Source: Rhodoplanes sp.
Lineage (GTDB): Bacteria > Pseudomonadota > Alphaproteobacteria > Rhizobiales > Xanthobacteraceae
Assembly: GCF_013377085.1 (NCBI RefSeq)
Contig: NZ_JACAAX010000024.1
Location: 26,231-90,230 of the forward strand
Direction: 5' to 3'
DNA: 64,000 nt
Shown in pieces: positions 56,430 to 64,000 of the stretch. Position 1 is the first letter of the stretch, and each line of letters begins with the position of its first letter. The notes beneath the pieces are model-generated. The model saw only the letters and a program-made list of their open reading frames with translations, searched no databases and was not told the origin of the DNA. The translations under genes and the position numbers were made by a program.

Positions 56430-57689
56430 TCAGCTCACCGCCGGCGCCTGGGCTTTTGTCGAGGCGAAATGCACTTTCTTTCCGGCCCTGACGGTCTCAG
56501 GCAGGAAGACGAGTGCGATGATGCCGATGAGGTTGAACACCATGGTCGCGCCCAGGCCGAAGGACAGGCCGTAGCCTTGCGCGAGAAGGCCGATGATGAA
56601 CGGCGACGACATCGATACCGCACGGCCGACATTGAAGCAGAAGGCGGTCCCGGCGGCGCGCGCCTCGGTCGGGAACAGTTCCGAGATGTAGGCGCCGAAC
56701 GGACCGAAGACGCCGTAGGTGTTGAAGGCGAAGATCGGCCCGAACCAGAACAGCATGTCCTCGCTCGGCAGCATCACATAAATGAGCGTCGAGACGATCG
56801 CCGCGCCGAAGCCGACCTGCAAGGCGAGGCGTCGTCCATGGCGGTCGGCGAGCCATCCGTAGAACTGATAGCCGAGGAAGCCGCCGACGTTCAGGAGCAG
56901 CAGGAAGCCACCCGACTTGACGATCGTGAGACCGCGGACGGACGCCAGGTAGGACGGCAGCCATGTGCCGGCGCCCCAATAGGCCATCAGCGCACCGGTC
57001 GTGAAGATGCTGCACCACAGCGTATTGCGCAGGAGACCGGGCGAGAACAGCGCCGCCAGCGGGAATGGCGTAGCCTCCTTGGCCCGACCGCGCGCTTCCT
57101 TCGCCTTCACCCATTCCTCGGGCTCCGGCACGGTCAGGCGGATCAGGATCGCGGCCAGCGCCGGAAGAACGCCGACCAGGAACATCCCGCGCCAGCCGTA
57201 GGTCGGGCCGACCAGCATGAACGCCAGGGAGGCGAGGCCGTAGCCCACCGGCCAGCCGGAGTGGACCAGGCTGGTGATCTTGGCGCGGTGCCTGTCGGGC
57301 CAATACTCCGACACGAGGGCCGCCCCGACCGCCCATTCGCCGCCGAGCCCGATGCCGGTGAAAAAGCGTGCGACGCACAGTTGCTCGTAGCTTTGCATGA
57401 AGGCGCAGACGCCCGTGAAGACGCTGTACCACAGCATCGTCAGCATCAGCATGCGGACGCGGCCGTAGTAGTCGGCGAGCACGCCGACGATGATCCCGCC
57501 GATGGCGGCGCCTGCCAGTGTCAGCGTCGCCAGCAGGCCGAGCTGCGGCAGCGACAGGCCGAACTCGGCGCCGATCAGCGGGAGCAGCAGCGCCAGCATC
57601 ATCCAGTCCATCGCGTCGAGCGCCCAACCGGACACCGACGCCGCCAAGCTCAGCCATTGATTCTTCGTGAACCCATCCTCGGGCGCCAT
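56430..57689 (-). CDS. MFS transporter (metabolite:H+ symporter type)
   Basis: 419 residues, about twelve membrane segments. The GWALDAMDWMMLALLLPLIGAEF opening and DYYGRVRMLMLTML (the loop 2-3 motif) place it with the aromatic acid and dicarboxylate symporters of the MFS. The start follows GGGAGGGGAG. The gene sits between the KPR-like and SDR genes, so it most likely imports the substrate of this cluster. The exact substrate is unknown. Confidence 0.9.
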   Translation of the reverse strand: MAPEDGFTKNQWLSLAASVSGWALDAMDWMMLALLLPLIGAEFGLSLPQLGLLATLTLAGAAIGGIIVGVLADYYGRVRMLMLTMLWYSVFTGVCAFMQSYEQLCVARFFTGIGLGGEWAVGAALVSEYWPDRHRAKITSLVHSGWPVGYGLASLAFMLVGPTYGWRGMFLVGVLPALAAILIRLTVPEPEEWVKAKEARGRAKEATPFPLAALFSPGLLRNTLWCSIFTTGALMAYWGAGTWLPSYLASVRGLTIVKSGGFLLLLNVGGFLGYQFYGWLADRHGRRLALQVGFGAAIVSTLIYVMLPSEDMLFWFGPIFAFNTYGVFGPFGAYISELFPTEARAAGTAFCFNVGRAVSMSSPFIIGLLAQGYGLSFGLGATMVFNLIGIIALVFLPETVRAGKKVHFASTKAQAPAVS

Positions 57690-57846
57690 GAGCTCCCCTC
57701 CCGGTTGTTTGCTGCCGCTGGCGACAAGCCCCCGCGCACAGCACGAGACGCGCTCCCCTCCGTCGCAAGCGGCGGTGGGCAGTTTCAGGACGTTGCGCGC
57801 CGGCGGGTCTGACTGTCGTCCGACGACGCGCGTCTCGGGGGTTCTT

Positions 57847-58641
57847 TCAGCGGGCCGTGTAGCCACCGTCGACGACGATCGTCGTCCCGGTGATCGACTT
57901 GGCGCCGTCGCTGCACAGGAACGCGGCGGTGGCGCCGATTTCTGCGGGATCGATGGCGCGTTGGGTGGGCGTGTTGGCGAGAAAGACTCGCTTCAGCGCC
58001 TCGTCTTCGGTGCAGCCCAGCACCTTGGCCTGGTCCGGAAGCTGGTTGCGGATCAGGTCGGTCAGCACCAGGCCGGGGCAGATGGCGTTGCAGGTGATGC
58101 CGTGCTCCGCCACTTCGAGCGCGACCGCCTTGGTCAGCCCGACGACGCCGTGCTTGGCGGCGATGTAGGCCGGCTTGTGCGGCGAGCCGACCAGTCCGTG
58201 CACCGACGAGATGTTGACGATCCGGCCCCAGCTCCGCGCGATCATGCCGGGCAGCACCGCCTTGATGAGGTGGAACTGGGCGTCGAGCATCACCGAGCGC
58301 AGGTGGTCCCACCTCTCCTCGGGGAACTCGACAATCGGGGCGACGAATTGCAGGCCGGCGTCGTTGACCAGGATGTCGACGGTGCCCATCGCCGCGATCG
58401 CGTCGGCGACCAGGCGGCGGGCTTCCTCGGGCTTGCTCAGATCGGCGCCGGAATGAAAGACCTTAACGCCGTTCTGGCTGCCGATGTCGGCGCACAGGCG
58501 CTCCGGCACGCCGACGGGGGCGAAGCCACCGATCATCAGGTTGCACCCGCAGTCGGCCAGCGCCTTGGCGATCGCCAAGCCGATCCCGCTGGTCGCCCCG
58601 GTGACGATGGCGTTCCGCTGTTTGAGCATCCCGATCCCCAT
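57847..58641 (-). CDS. SDR-family dehydrogenase (3-hydroxybutyrate dehydrogenase-like)
   Basis: 264 residues from the ATG at 58641; a second ATG at 58629 has the better ribosome site. The NAD site is VTGATSGIGLAIAKAL, then NDAGLQ, NISSVHGLVGSPHKP and the Tyr-x-x-x-Lys YIAAK. The segment AVALEVAEHGITCNAICPGLVLTDLI resembles 3-hydroxybutyrate dehydrogenase. It is the first gene of the minus-strand cluster, with a clear inverted-repeat operator and promoter upstream, and would oxidise a 3-hydroxy acid to the keto acid for BKACE. Substrate inferred. Confidence 0.9.
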   Translation of the reverse strand: MGIGMLKQRNAIVTGATSGIGLAIAKALADCGCNLMIGGFAPVGVPERLCADIGSQNGVKVFHSGADLSKPEEARRLVADAIAAMGTVDILVNDAGLQFVAPIVEFPEERWDHLRSVMLDAQFHLIKAVLPGMIARSWGRIVNISSVHGLVGSPHKPAYIAAKHGVVGLTKAVALEVAEHGITCNAICPGLVLTDLIRNQLPDQAKVLGCTEDEALKRVFLANTPTQRAIDPAEIGATAAFLCSDGAKSITGTTIVVDGGYTAR

Positions 58642-58660
58642 CGAGCTCAATCTTTTATTA

Positions 58661-58689
58661 ATCCTGCGCCTGCCGACCGCAATCGTCAA
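58661..58689 (-). promoter_or_regulatory. Candidate promoter of the SDR/MFS/KPR/BKACE cluster
   Basis: On the minus strand TTGACG and CAGGAT are separated by 17 bp. The -10 is weak. The operator lies 12 bp upstream of the -35. Confidence 0.4.
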
Positions 58690-58701
58690 GATCATAGATA
58701 T

Positions 58702-58716
58702 GTGATCACAGATCAC
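58702..58716. promoter_or_regulatory. Inverted-repeat operator GTGATC-ACA-GATCAC
   Basis: Perfect 6-bp arms with a 3-bp spacer, 61 bp before the SDR start and next to the cluster promoter. The GntR/FadR-type gene is divergently encoded 340 bp away. This is the best candidate for its binding site. Confidence 0.6.
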
Positions 58717-59057
58717 GATATTCGAATTCAGGAGAGGGCGCGTATGCGGCACACTCCCAGGTAGGGGCGCGCGCCGCGGGCCGGCGGGACGGCGCCGAGC
58801 CCCCATCGAGTCGAGTTCGATCGCGTGGAGCCTGGGAAAGGCCGGTCGGACTGGTGGTCGCTGGTTCGAGATCGGTCGACTGGCCCGGGCCGCCCGCCGT
58901 CGACCCGGGCGTCTCACGACGCGCGCTTCGCGCCTCCGTCGGGCGAGGAGCGAGACGCAAGACCGACGCGACGCGCCATGCGAAGCCGCGCTTTGTTGCC
59001 TTGCTCGTTGCACTGCGTCATGGTCGGCGCGCCTGACGAACGCTCGGATTCTCAGCG

Positions 59058-59744
59058 ATGTATGATTGTCTTCCCTCGATCGACGTCTCGACGTTGCAGG
59101 AGAGGGTGTATCAAAGCCTGCGGCTCGCCTTTCTGCGGGGGCACTTCCAGCCAGGCGATCAGATCTCGATCCGAAAGCTGGCCGATGCGCTCGGCACCAG
59201 CCCGATGCCGGTGCGCGAGGCGCTCAAGCGGCTGATGGCCGAAAAGGCCGTGGAGCAGTCCTCCAACCGCCAGATCCGGGTCGCCCCGTTCAATTCCCAG
59301 GTGCACCAGGAATTCGTCCGCATCCGGATGCAGCTCGAGGGCTATGCGGCCGAGCGGGCGGTGCGGCTGCGCGATGCCGGGCTGGTGGCAAAGCTGGCCG
59401 ACATCAACCAGCAGATGCTCGCCGCCGCCAAGGCCGGGCAGATCGACGCGGCGCTGACCGGGAACCACAGCTTTCATTTCGAGATCTACCGGACGACCGG
59501 CTATTCGCAGCTCGTCGACATCCTAGAAAGCCTGTGGATGCGCACCGGGCCTTTCCTGGCCACGATCCATCAGAAGCCGGCCCATGCGGTCCGGTTCTTC
59601 GAGAACGGCCACCGCTTCCATGCCCGGGTCATCGAGGCGATCAAGGCGCAGGACGTGAAGGCGGCGCGCCGGGCCATCGCCCTCGACATCCGCACCGGCA
59701 CGATGTTCCTGAGCAAGATCTACGAGCCGAAAGAGCCGGCCTGA
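59058..59744 (+). CDS. GntR-family regulator (FCD subgroup)
   Basis: 228 residues. Residues 10-75 form the winged helix (LQERVYQSLRLAFLRGHFQP, ISIRKLADALGTSPMPVREALKRL). The FCD effector domain follows, with the metal- and ligand-binding residues in helices such as RIRMQLEGYAAERAV and NHSFHFEIYRTTGY and a late HRFHARVIEAI. It lies divergent from the catabolic genes and is most likely their repressor, released by a pathway organic acid. No strong ribosome site, but the start matches the family. Confidence 0.92.
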   Translation: MYDCLPSIDVSTLQERVYQSLRLAFLRGHFQPGDQISIRKLADALGTSPMPVREALKRLMAEKAVEQSSNRQIRVAPFNSQVHQEFVRIRMQLEGYAAERAVRLRDAGLVAKLADINQQMLAAAKAGQIDAALTGNHSFHFEIYRTTGYSQLVDILESLWMRTGPFLATIHQKPAHAVRFFENGHRFHARVIEAIKAQDVKAARRAIALDIRTGTMFLSKIYEPKEPA

Positions 59745-59781
59745 AACGCGCCGTATCGGCCGGCGGCGCCCTCCCCTGCCC

Positions 59782-61038
59782 TCAGTTCGCGCCCGTGGCC
59801 TCGCTCGGGCCGGCGAGGCGGGGATGGAAGAAGGCGTTGACGGCCTGGGCGATGGACTCGGTCGCCTTGGACCGCCAGGCGTCCGAGGTCAGTTGCTTCA
59901 TGTCGGCCTTGTTGGACACGTAGCCGAGCTCGACCAGCACCGAGGGCACGTCGGGTGCGGTCAGCACCCGGAAGCCGGCCGCCTTCAGCGGATGTTTGTG
60001 CAGCCTAGCAGTGGATTTCAGTTCACCCACCAGGGTGCGGGCGAACTGGGCCGAATAGTTCTTGGTCTCGCGCTGGGCGAGGTCGATCAGGATGTCGGCG
60101 ATGTCGTCCGGCTCGGCCGAGAGGTCGACGCCCGAGATCACGTCGGCCTTGTTCTCGGCCTCGGCGAGGCGCGCCGCCTCGGCGTCGGAGGCGTGCTCCG
60201 AGAGCGTGTAGACGGTCGCCCCCTCGGCGCCGCCGTCGCGGCGGGCGAGCGCGTCGCAATGGATCGAGATGAAGAGCTGGGCCTCCCGTTGGCGGGCGAG
60301 GCGCACCCGGTCGTTCAGCGGCACGAAGCGGTCGTCGGTCCTGGTCATCACCACCCGGTACTTGCCGGTCTGCTCGAGCTTGTCGCGCAACATCAGGGCG
60401 AAGGCGAGCACCAGGGTCTTCTCCTCCTCACCGGTCGGCGCCCTGGTGCCGTTGTCGATGCCGCCATGGCCGGGATCGACCACGATGATGGGCCGCGGAT
60501 CGCCGTTGGGCGGCGCGTCGCGCTCGGAGCGGCGCTGCGACTCGCGCGGCAGCCGGTTGTCGATCGCGGCGGCGCGCAGGAAGGTGGCGCGGTCGACCGA
60601 TGCGAGGTCGAGCACCAGCCGGGCCGGCAGGCCGTCGGCCGGATCGAGGACGAAGGCCCGCTCCACCCGCACCGGGCCGGTGGTGTCGATGACGATGCGG
60701 GATCCGCCCGGCATCACCAGGCCGTAGCGGAACGCCTTGACCAGGCCGCGCGTGCGCTCGCCGGCCTTGGGCGGCAACTGGAACGTCACCTGCGGCAGGT
60801 CGATGATCACCCGGTAGGGGTCGGCGAGCGTGAAGGCCCGCATCTCGACCGACCGGGAAAGATCGACGACGAATCGGGTCTGGCCGGCGTCGCCGGCCAG
60901 GCGCGCGTCGGTCGCCAACGGGAAGCCTGCCGGGGCAGCCGGCGCGGGACGGTCCTGCGCGGGCGCCGATGCAACGCCGGCGTGCAGCGCGCCGAGAACG
61001 ACGGCAACGACCAGCCCAAGGGCGAGACCCCGTGCCAC
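59782..61038 (-). CDS. amiC: N-acetylmuramoyl-L-alanine amidase
   Basis: 418 residues from a GTG preceded by GGAGG. It has a signal peptide (ARGLALGLVVAVVLGALHAG), an AMIN domain (RFVVDLSRSVEMRAFTLADP) and a C-terminal Amidase_3 zinc enzyme with VVDPGHGGID, the second His in SIHCDAL and a Glu in SVLVELGYVSN. It cleaves the bond between MurNAc and the stem peptide in the periplasm. Divergent from rne; in relatives mrcA follows directly, but here the five-gene catabolic cluster separates them. The frame extends far upstream of the GTG, but that stretch is intergenic. Confidence 0.95.
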   Translation of the reverse strand: MARGLALGLVVAVVLGALHAGVASAPAQDRPAPAAPAGFPLATDARLAGDAGQTRFVVDLSRSVEMRAFTLADPYRVIIDLPQVTFQLPPKAGERTRGLVKAFRYGLVMPGGSRIVIDTTGPVRVERAFVLDPADGLPARLVLDLASVDRATFLRAAAIDNRLPRESQRRSERDAPPNGDPRPIIVVDPGHGGIDNGTRAPTGEEEKTLVLAFALMLRDKLEQTGKYRVVMTRTDDRFVPLNDRVRLARQREAQLFISIHCDALARRDGGAEGATVYTLSEHASDAEAARLAEAENKADVISGVDLSAEPDDIADILIDLAQRETKNYSAQFARTLVGELKSTARLHKHPLKAAGFRVLTAPDVPSVLVELGYVSNKADMKQLTSDAWRSKATESIAQAVNAFFHPRLAGPSEATGAN

Positions 61039-61689
61039 CTCGTTGCGCCTCCCCGTACAGCTTCCCGAATAAACTCTGACGGTTAACGTAGGCTTTCTCG
61101 CGGCGGGGCCGAACCGGGCATCGCTCCGATCTGCCTTTGAACGAGGCAAATGGCTGACCGACCACGGATTCCCGACCCACCCTCGCCCGGACGTGAAGTG
61201 CATGCGGCTTGCCAATGGGCCATGACGCGCCTTAATAAGGGGTGCTGGTGGATTCTTGAGAGTCCGGTTCCGCCGTGTTGGGGCGCCCGGGAAGCTCGAA
61301 GTCCCGTCCCCCGTTTTCGGCGCCGCCCCCCGAGGCGGCACGCGGGAGCGGTCGGCAGCGAGACGTCGCCTCCTTCTAAGGAAGATTGGATGCGTTTGCG
61401 ATCCGATTGGACGTTCACGCGAAAATTCCCCAGCCCTTGACCCGTCGCGGCCACCTCGCGTGGCCACCGCACCCCAGGATTCGGAGCCGATGTCCGGGAC
61501 ACAGTACGAGGAGCACATCGTCGGGCGCTGTGAAAGAGCGCCGGCGCTCCCGTCCCCGGCTCCCGGACCGCGACTCGCGCTTCGACCCTCTTGGTCCCAC
61601 CCCCCCTTCGGCCTGCATCGTCCGTCGCGCCTGCCTGCTCGCATCGCGGGACCGGCTGGCGCGCGGCCGCGCCGTACAGAGACACAAAC
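61039..61689. other. Divergent amiC / rne intergenic region with long rne leader
   Basis: 651 bp. A weak promoter-like pair for rne (TTGCCA, 17 bp, TTAATA) is at 61209-61237, giving a 5' UTR of about 450 nt. A long rne leader is usual, since RNase E of several bacteria represses its own mRNA through the leader. GC hairpins (e.g. GGGGCGCCCGG near 61278) are visible. No gene is supported. Confidence 0.55.
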
Positions 61690-64000
61690 ATGGCGAATAA
61701 GATGCTCATCGACGCGACCCACCCGGAAGAGACCCGGGTCGTCGTGCTTCGCGGTAACAGAGTAGAGGAATTCGATTTCGAGTCGGCGAGCCGCCGACAG
61801 CTCCGGGGCAACATCTACCTGGCCAAGGTGACGCGGGTCGAACCCTCGCTCCAGGCCGCGTTCGTGGATTACGGCGGCAATCGCCACGGCTTCCTGGCCT
61901 TCAGCGAAATCCACCCGGACTACTACCAGATCCCGGTCGCCGATCGGCAGGTGCTGATCGACGAGGAGGAGCGCGCCCACCGGGCCGCCGAGGCCGAGGC
62001 CGACCGCCGCGCCGCCGCCCGGTCCGGCGGCTCGCGCCAGGTCGCCGCCGGGCGCCCGCCGCATCGTGACGACCGCGTCGCCAGCGAGCCGGTCGCCGAC
62101 TCGGACGAGGGCAGCCACGACGAGCCCCCGCGCGACGCGCCGACCAAGGCCGAGGGCGAGGCGCAGACCGAGCTCGACTTCGCCCGCTCCGAGAGTGACA
62201 TCCCGCCGGCCCCCGAGGCCGCGACGGAGCCGACGGCCGCACCGAGCGCCGCCGAGATCGCGGGCGAGCCCGCCGGCGTGACGGTCGCCAGCGCCGACAC
62301 TCCGGTTCCCGCCACGTCCGAGGAACCGGCGGCCGCCGAGGCTGCAGCGCCGACCCCTGTGTCGGCCGAAGCCGCCCCGGTCGAGGGCGAGATCCTGCCG
62401 CCCGAGGGCGCGCCCGGCAACGGCGACGACGACGACGAGGATGACGACGACGACGACGAGGATGACGACGACGACGATGATGAGGACGACGACGACGAGA
62501 ACGGCGAGGAGGAGGAGACCATCGAGTCGGTCGGCGGTGCCGATGCGCTCGAGGAGCTTCCCGACCGCACGCCGCGCTCACGCCGCCAGTACAAGATCCA
62601 GGAGGTGATCAAGCGCCGCCAGGTCATGCTGGTGCAGGTCGTCAAGGAAGAGCGCGGCACCAAGGGCGCGGCGCTGACCACCTACCTGTCGCTCGCCGGC
62701 CGCTACTCGGTGCTGATGCCCAACACGGCCCGCGGCGGCGGCATCAGCCGCAAGATCACCAACACGGTGGACCGCAGGCGCCTCAAGGAGATCGCCCAGG
62801 ACCTCGAGGTTCCGGAGGGGATGGGCGTGATCCTGCGCACCGCCGGCGCGGCGCGCACCAAGACCGAGGTCAAGCGCGACTTCGAGTATCTGCTGCGCGT
62901 GTGGGAGCAGGTCCGCGACCTGACGCTCAAGTCCACGGCCGCCACCCTCGTCTACGAGGAAGGCTCGGTGGTGAAGCGGGCGATCCGCGATCTCTACAAC
63001 AAGGAGATCGACGAGGTCATCGTCGCCGGCGAGGACGCCTATCGCGAGGCCAAGGACTTCATGCGCATGCTCATGCCGAGCCATGCGAAGAACGTGAAGC
63101 TCTACACCGAGCCGCAACCGCTGCTCACCCGCTACGGCGTCGAGACGCAGCTCGACGCGATGTTCTCGCCGACCGTGCAGCTCCGCTCCGGCGGCTACAT
63201 CGTGCTCGACCAGACCGAGGCGCTGGTCGCCATCGACGTCAACTCCGGCCGCGCCACCCGCGAGCATCACATCGAGGACACGGCGCTCAAGACCAATCTC
63301 GAGGCCTGCGAGGAGGTCGCCCGCCAGCTCAGATTGCGCGATCTCGCCGGCCTGATCGTCATCGACTTCATCGACATGGACGAGAAGCGGAACAACCGCT
63401 CGGTCGAGCGTCGCCTGAAGGAGTGCCTGAAGAACGACCGCGCCCGCATCCAGGTCGGCCGCATCTCGCATTTCGGCCTGATGGAGATGTCGCGCCAGCG
63501 CATCCGCACCAGCGTGTTCGAGAGTTCGACCGAGAAGTGCCCGCATTGCGGCGGCACCGGCCATGTCCGCTCGGTCTCGTCGGTCGCCCTGCAATGCCTG
63601 CGCATGCTCGAGGAAGGGCTCATGCGCGGCGCCACCCATAACCTGACCATCCGCAGCGGCACCGACACGGCCCTCTACATGCTCAACCACAAGCGCGCTC
63701 ATCTGAGCGAGCTCGAGCACCGCTTCCGCCTCACCATCACGGTCAAGGCCGATCCCGCCGTGATGGGCCAGCACCCCTTCGTGATCGAGAAGAACGAGCA
63801 GGTGCACACCCTCGAGCAGGCGCGTGCGATCGCCGCCCAGTCGGCGACGGCGCTGCCGTCCCTGGTCCGGATCGAGGAGGAGGCCGAGGACGAGATCGAG
63901 GAGGCCTACGCCGAGACCGAGACCGAGGTCGAGACGGTGGAGAACGAGGAGGTCGAGGAGCGCACCGAGGCCGACGCCGAGAACGGCGACGGCCTCGGTG
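61690..64000 (+). CDS. rne: Ribonuclease E (partial, C-terminus beyond window)
   Basis: The first 770 residues are visible and the frame stays open to the right edge. N-terminus MANKMLIDATHPEETRVVVL. The S1 domain (about 35-90) is interrupted by an insertion of roughly 210 residues that includes a long acidic run (GDDDDEDDDD..., about 245-280), then resumes near 305. The catalytic DVNSGR (Asp516) and DFIDM motifs, the zinc-link CPHCGG (Cys617/Cys620) and RISHFGLMEMSRQR follow. RNase E starts the decay and processing of RNAs and scaffolds the degradosome. The acidic insertion is a known alphaproteobacterial feature. The C-terminal scaffold is off the edge. Confidence 0.96.
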   Translation, partial: MANKMLIDATHPEETRVVVLRGNRVEEFDFESASRRQLRGNIYLAKVTRVEPSLQAAFVDYGGNRHGFLAFSEIHPDYYQIPVADRQVLIDEEERAHRAAEAEADRRAAARSGGSRQVAAGRPPHRDDRVASEPVADSDEGSHDEPPRDAPTKAEGEAQTELDFARSESDIPPAPEAATEPTAAPSAAEIAGEPAGVTVASADTPVPATSEEPAAAEAAAPTPVSAEAAPVEGEILPPEGAPGNGDDDDEDDDDDDEDDDDDDDEDDDDENGEEEETIESVGGADALEELPDRTPRSRRQYKIQEVIKRRQVMLVQVVKEERGTKGAALTTYLSLAGRYSVLMPNTARGGGISRKITNTVDRRRLKEIAQDLEVPEGMGVILRTAGAARTKTEVKRDFEYLLRVWEQVRDLTLKSTAATLVYEEGSVVKRAIRDLYNKEIDEVIVAGEDAYREAKDFMRMLMPSHAKNVKLYTEPQPLLTRYGVETQLDAMFSPTVQLRSGGYIVLDQTEALVAIDVNSGRATREHHIEDTALKTNLEACEEVARQLRLRDLAGLIVIDFIDMDEKRNNRSVERRLKECLKNDRARIQVGRISHFGLMEMSRQRIRTSVFESSTEKCPHCGGTGHVRSVSSVALQCLRMLEEGLMRGATHNLTIRSGTDTALYMLNHKRAHLSELEHRFRLTITVKADPAVMGQHPFVIEKNEQVHTLEQARAIAAQSATALPSLVRIEEEAEDEIEEAYAETETEVETVENEEVEERTEADAENGDGLG

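Larger units (their letters stand above)
58642..59057. other. Divergent intergenic region, SDR / GntR
   Basis: 416 bp. It carries the operator at 58702 and the promoter at 58661 on the SDR side; no comparable boxes were seen on the GntR side. No gene found. Confidence 0.6.

Noticed and set aside
61038..62118. Extended start of amiC reaching into the rne gene
   Set aside because: The GTG at 61038 has a GGAGG site and a signal peptide; the extension crosses the rne coding region and has no domain.

Overview
The window is a GC-rich chromosomal segment of an alphaproteobacterium in the order Hyphomicrobiales (Rhizobiales). The gene content resembles Bradyrhizobium, Rhodopseudomonas and Rhodoplanes relatives. 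Supporting signs are the rne / amiC / mrcA / prfB block, the DUF3971 protein divergent from a Bcp peroxiredoxin, serB pointing away from miaA with ilvB-ilvH-ilvC further along, an RNase E with an acidic insertion in its S1 domain, and dispersed hairpin repeats starting 'CGTCATTCCGG' or reading 'GGGCTTGACCCGG'. The genus is an inference. No tRNA, rRNA, CRISPR array, transposase or integrase was found.

Left part (1-13.7 kb), mostly minus strand: a LacI-regulated ABC uptake operon running off the left edge; NUDIX, PhzF-like, pyridoxal kinase and EamA genes; a NitT/TauT-type binding protein; and the branched-chain amino acid genes ilvC, ilvH and ilvB. A MazEF-type toxin-antitoxin pair sits between ilvC and ilvH. 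Upstream of ilvB is a readable attenuation module: promoter, a 19-residue leader peptide rich in Ile/Leu/Val, then a terminator hairpin.

Middle part (13.7-48 kb): a GDSL autotransporter; a signalling cluster (hybrid histidine kinase, stand-alone receiver, REC-GGDEF-PilZ protein, diguanylate cyclase, Hpt protein); msrQ and miaA separated by a ~1 kb insertion with a broken DUF3800 gene flanked by a 94-bp direct repeat; a PQQ-type sugar dehydrogenase; a patatin-like protein whose catalytic dyad is split by a membrane domain; NamZ, DUF1015, an ArsR/MFS pair, serB, the DUF3971 protein, Bcp, an M23 peptidase and an EF-hand protein.

Right part (48-64 kb): prfB with its programmed +1 frameshift; three tiny paralogous proteins (48-54 aa) sharing a C-terminal R-[LM]-R-x-[DE]-A-x-x-R-Y-[PC]-F motif; mrcA (PBP1A); a five-gene catabolic cluster (BKACE/DUF849, ketopantoate-reductase-like, MFS, SDR, GntR) that separates mrcA from amiC; then amiC and the start of rne. 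Housekeeping blocks that are normally compact appear to have been opened by several accessory insertions. The most novel items are the microprotein family, the miaA-end insertion, the ilv leader and the split patatin.
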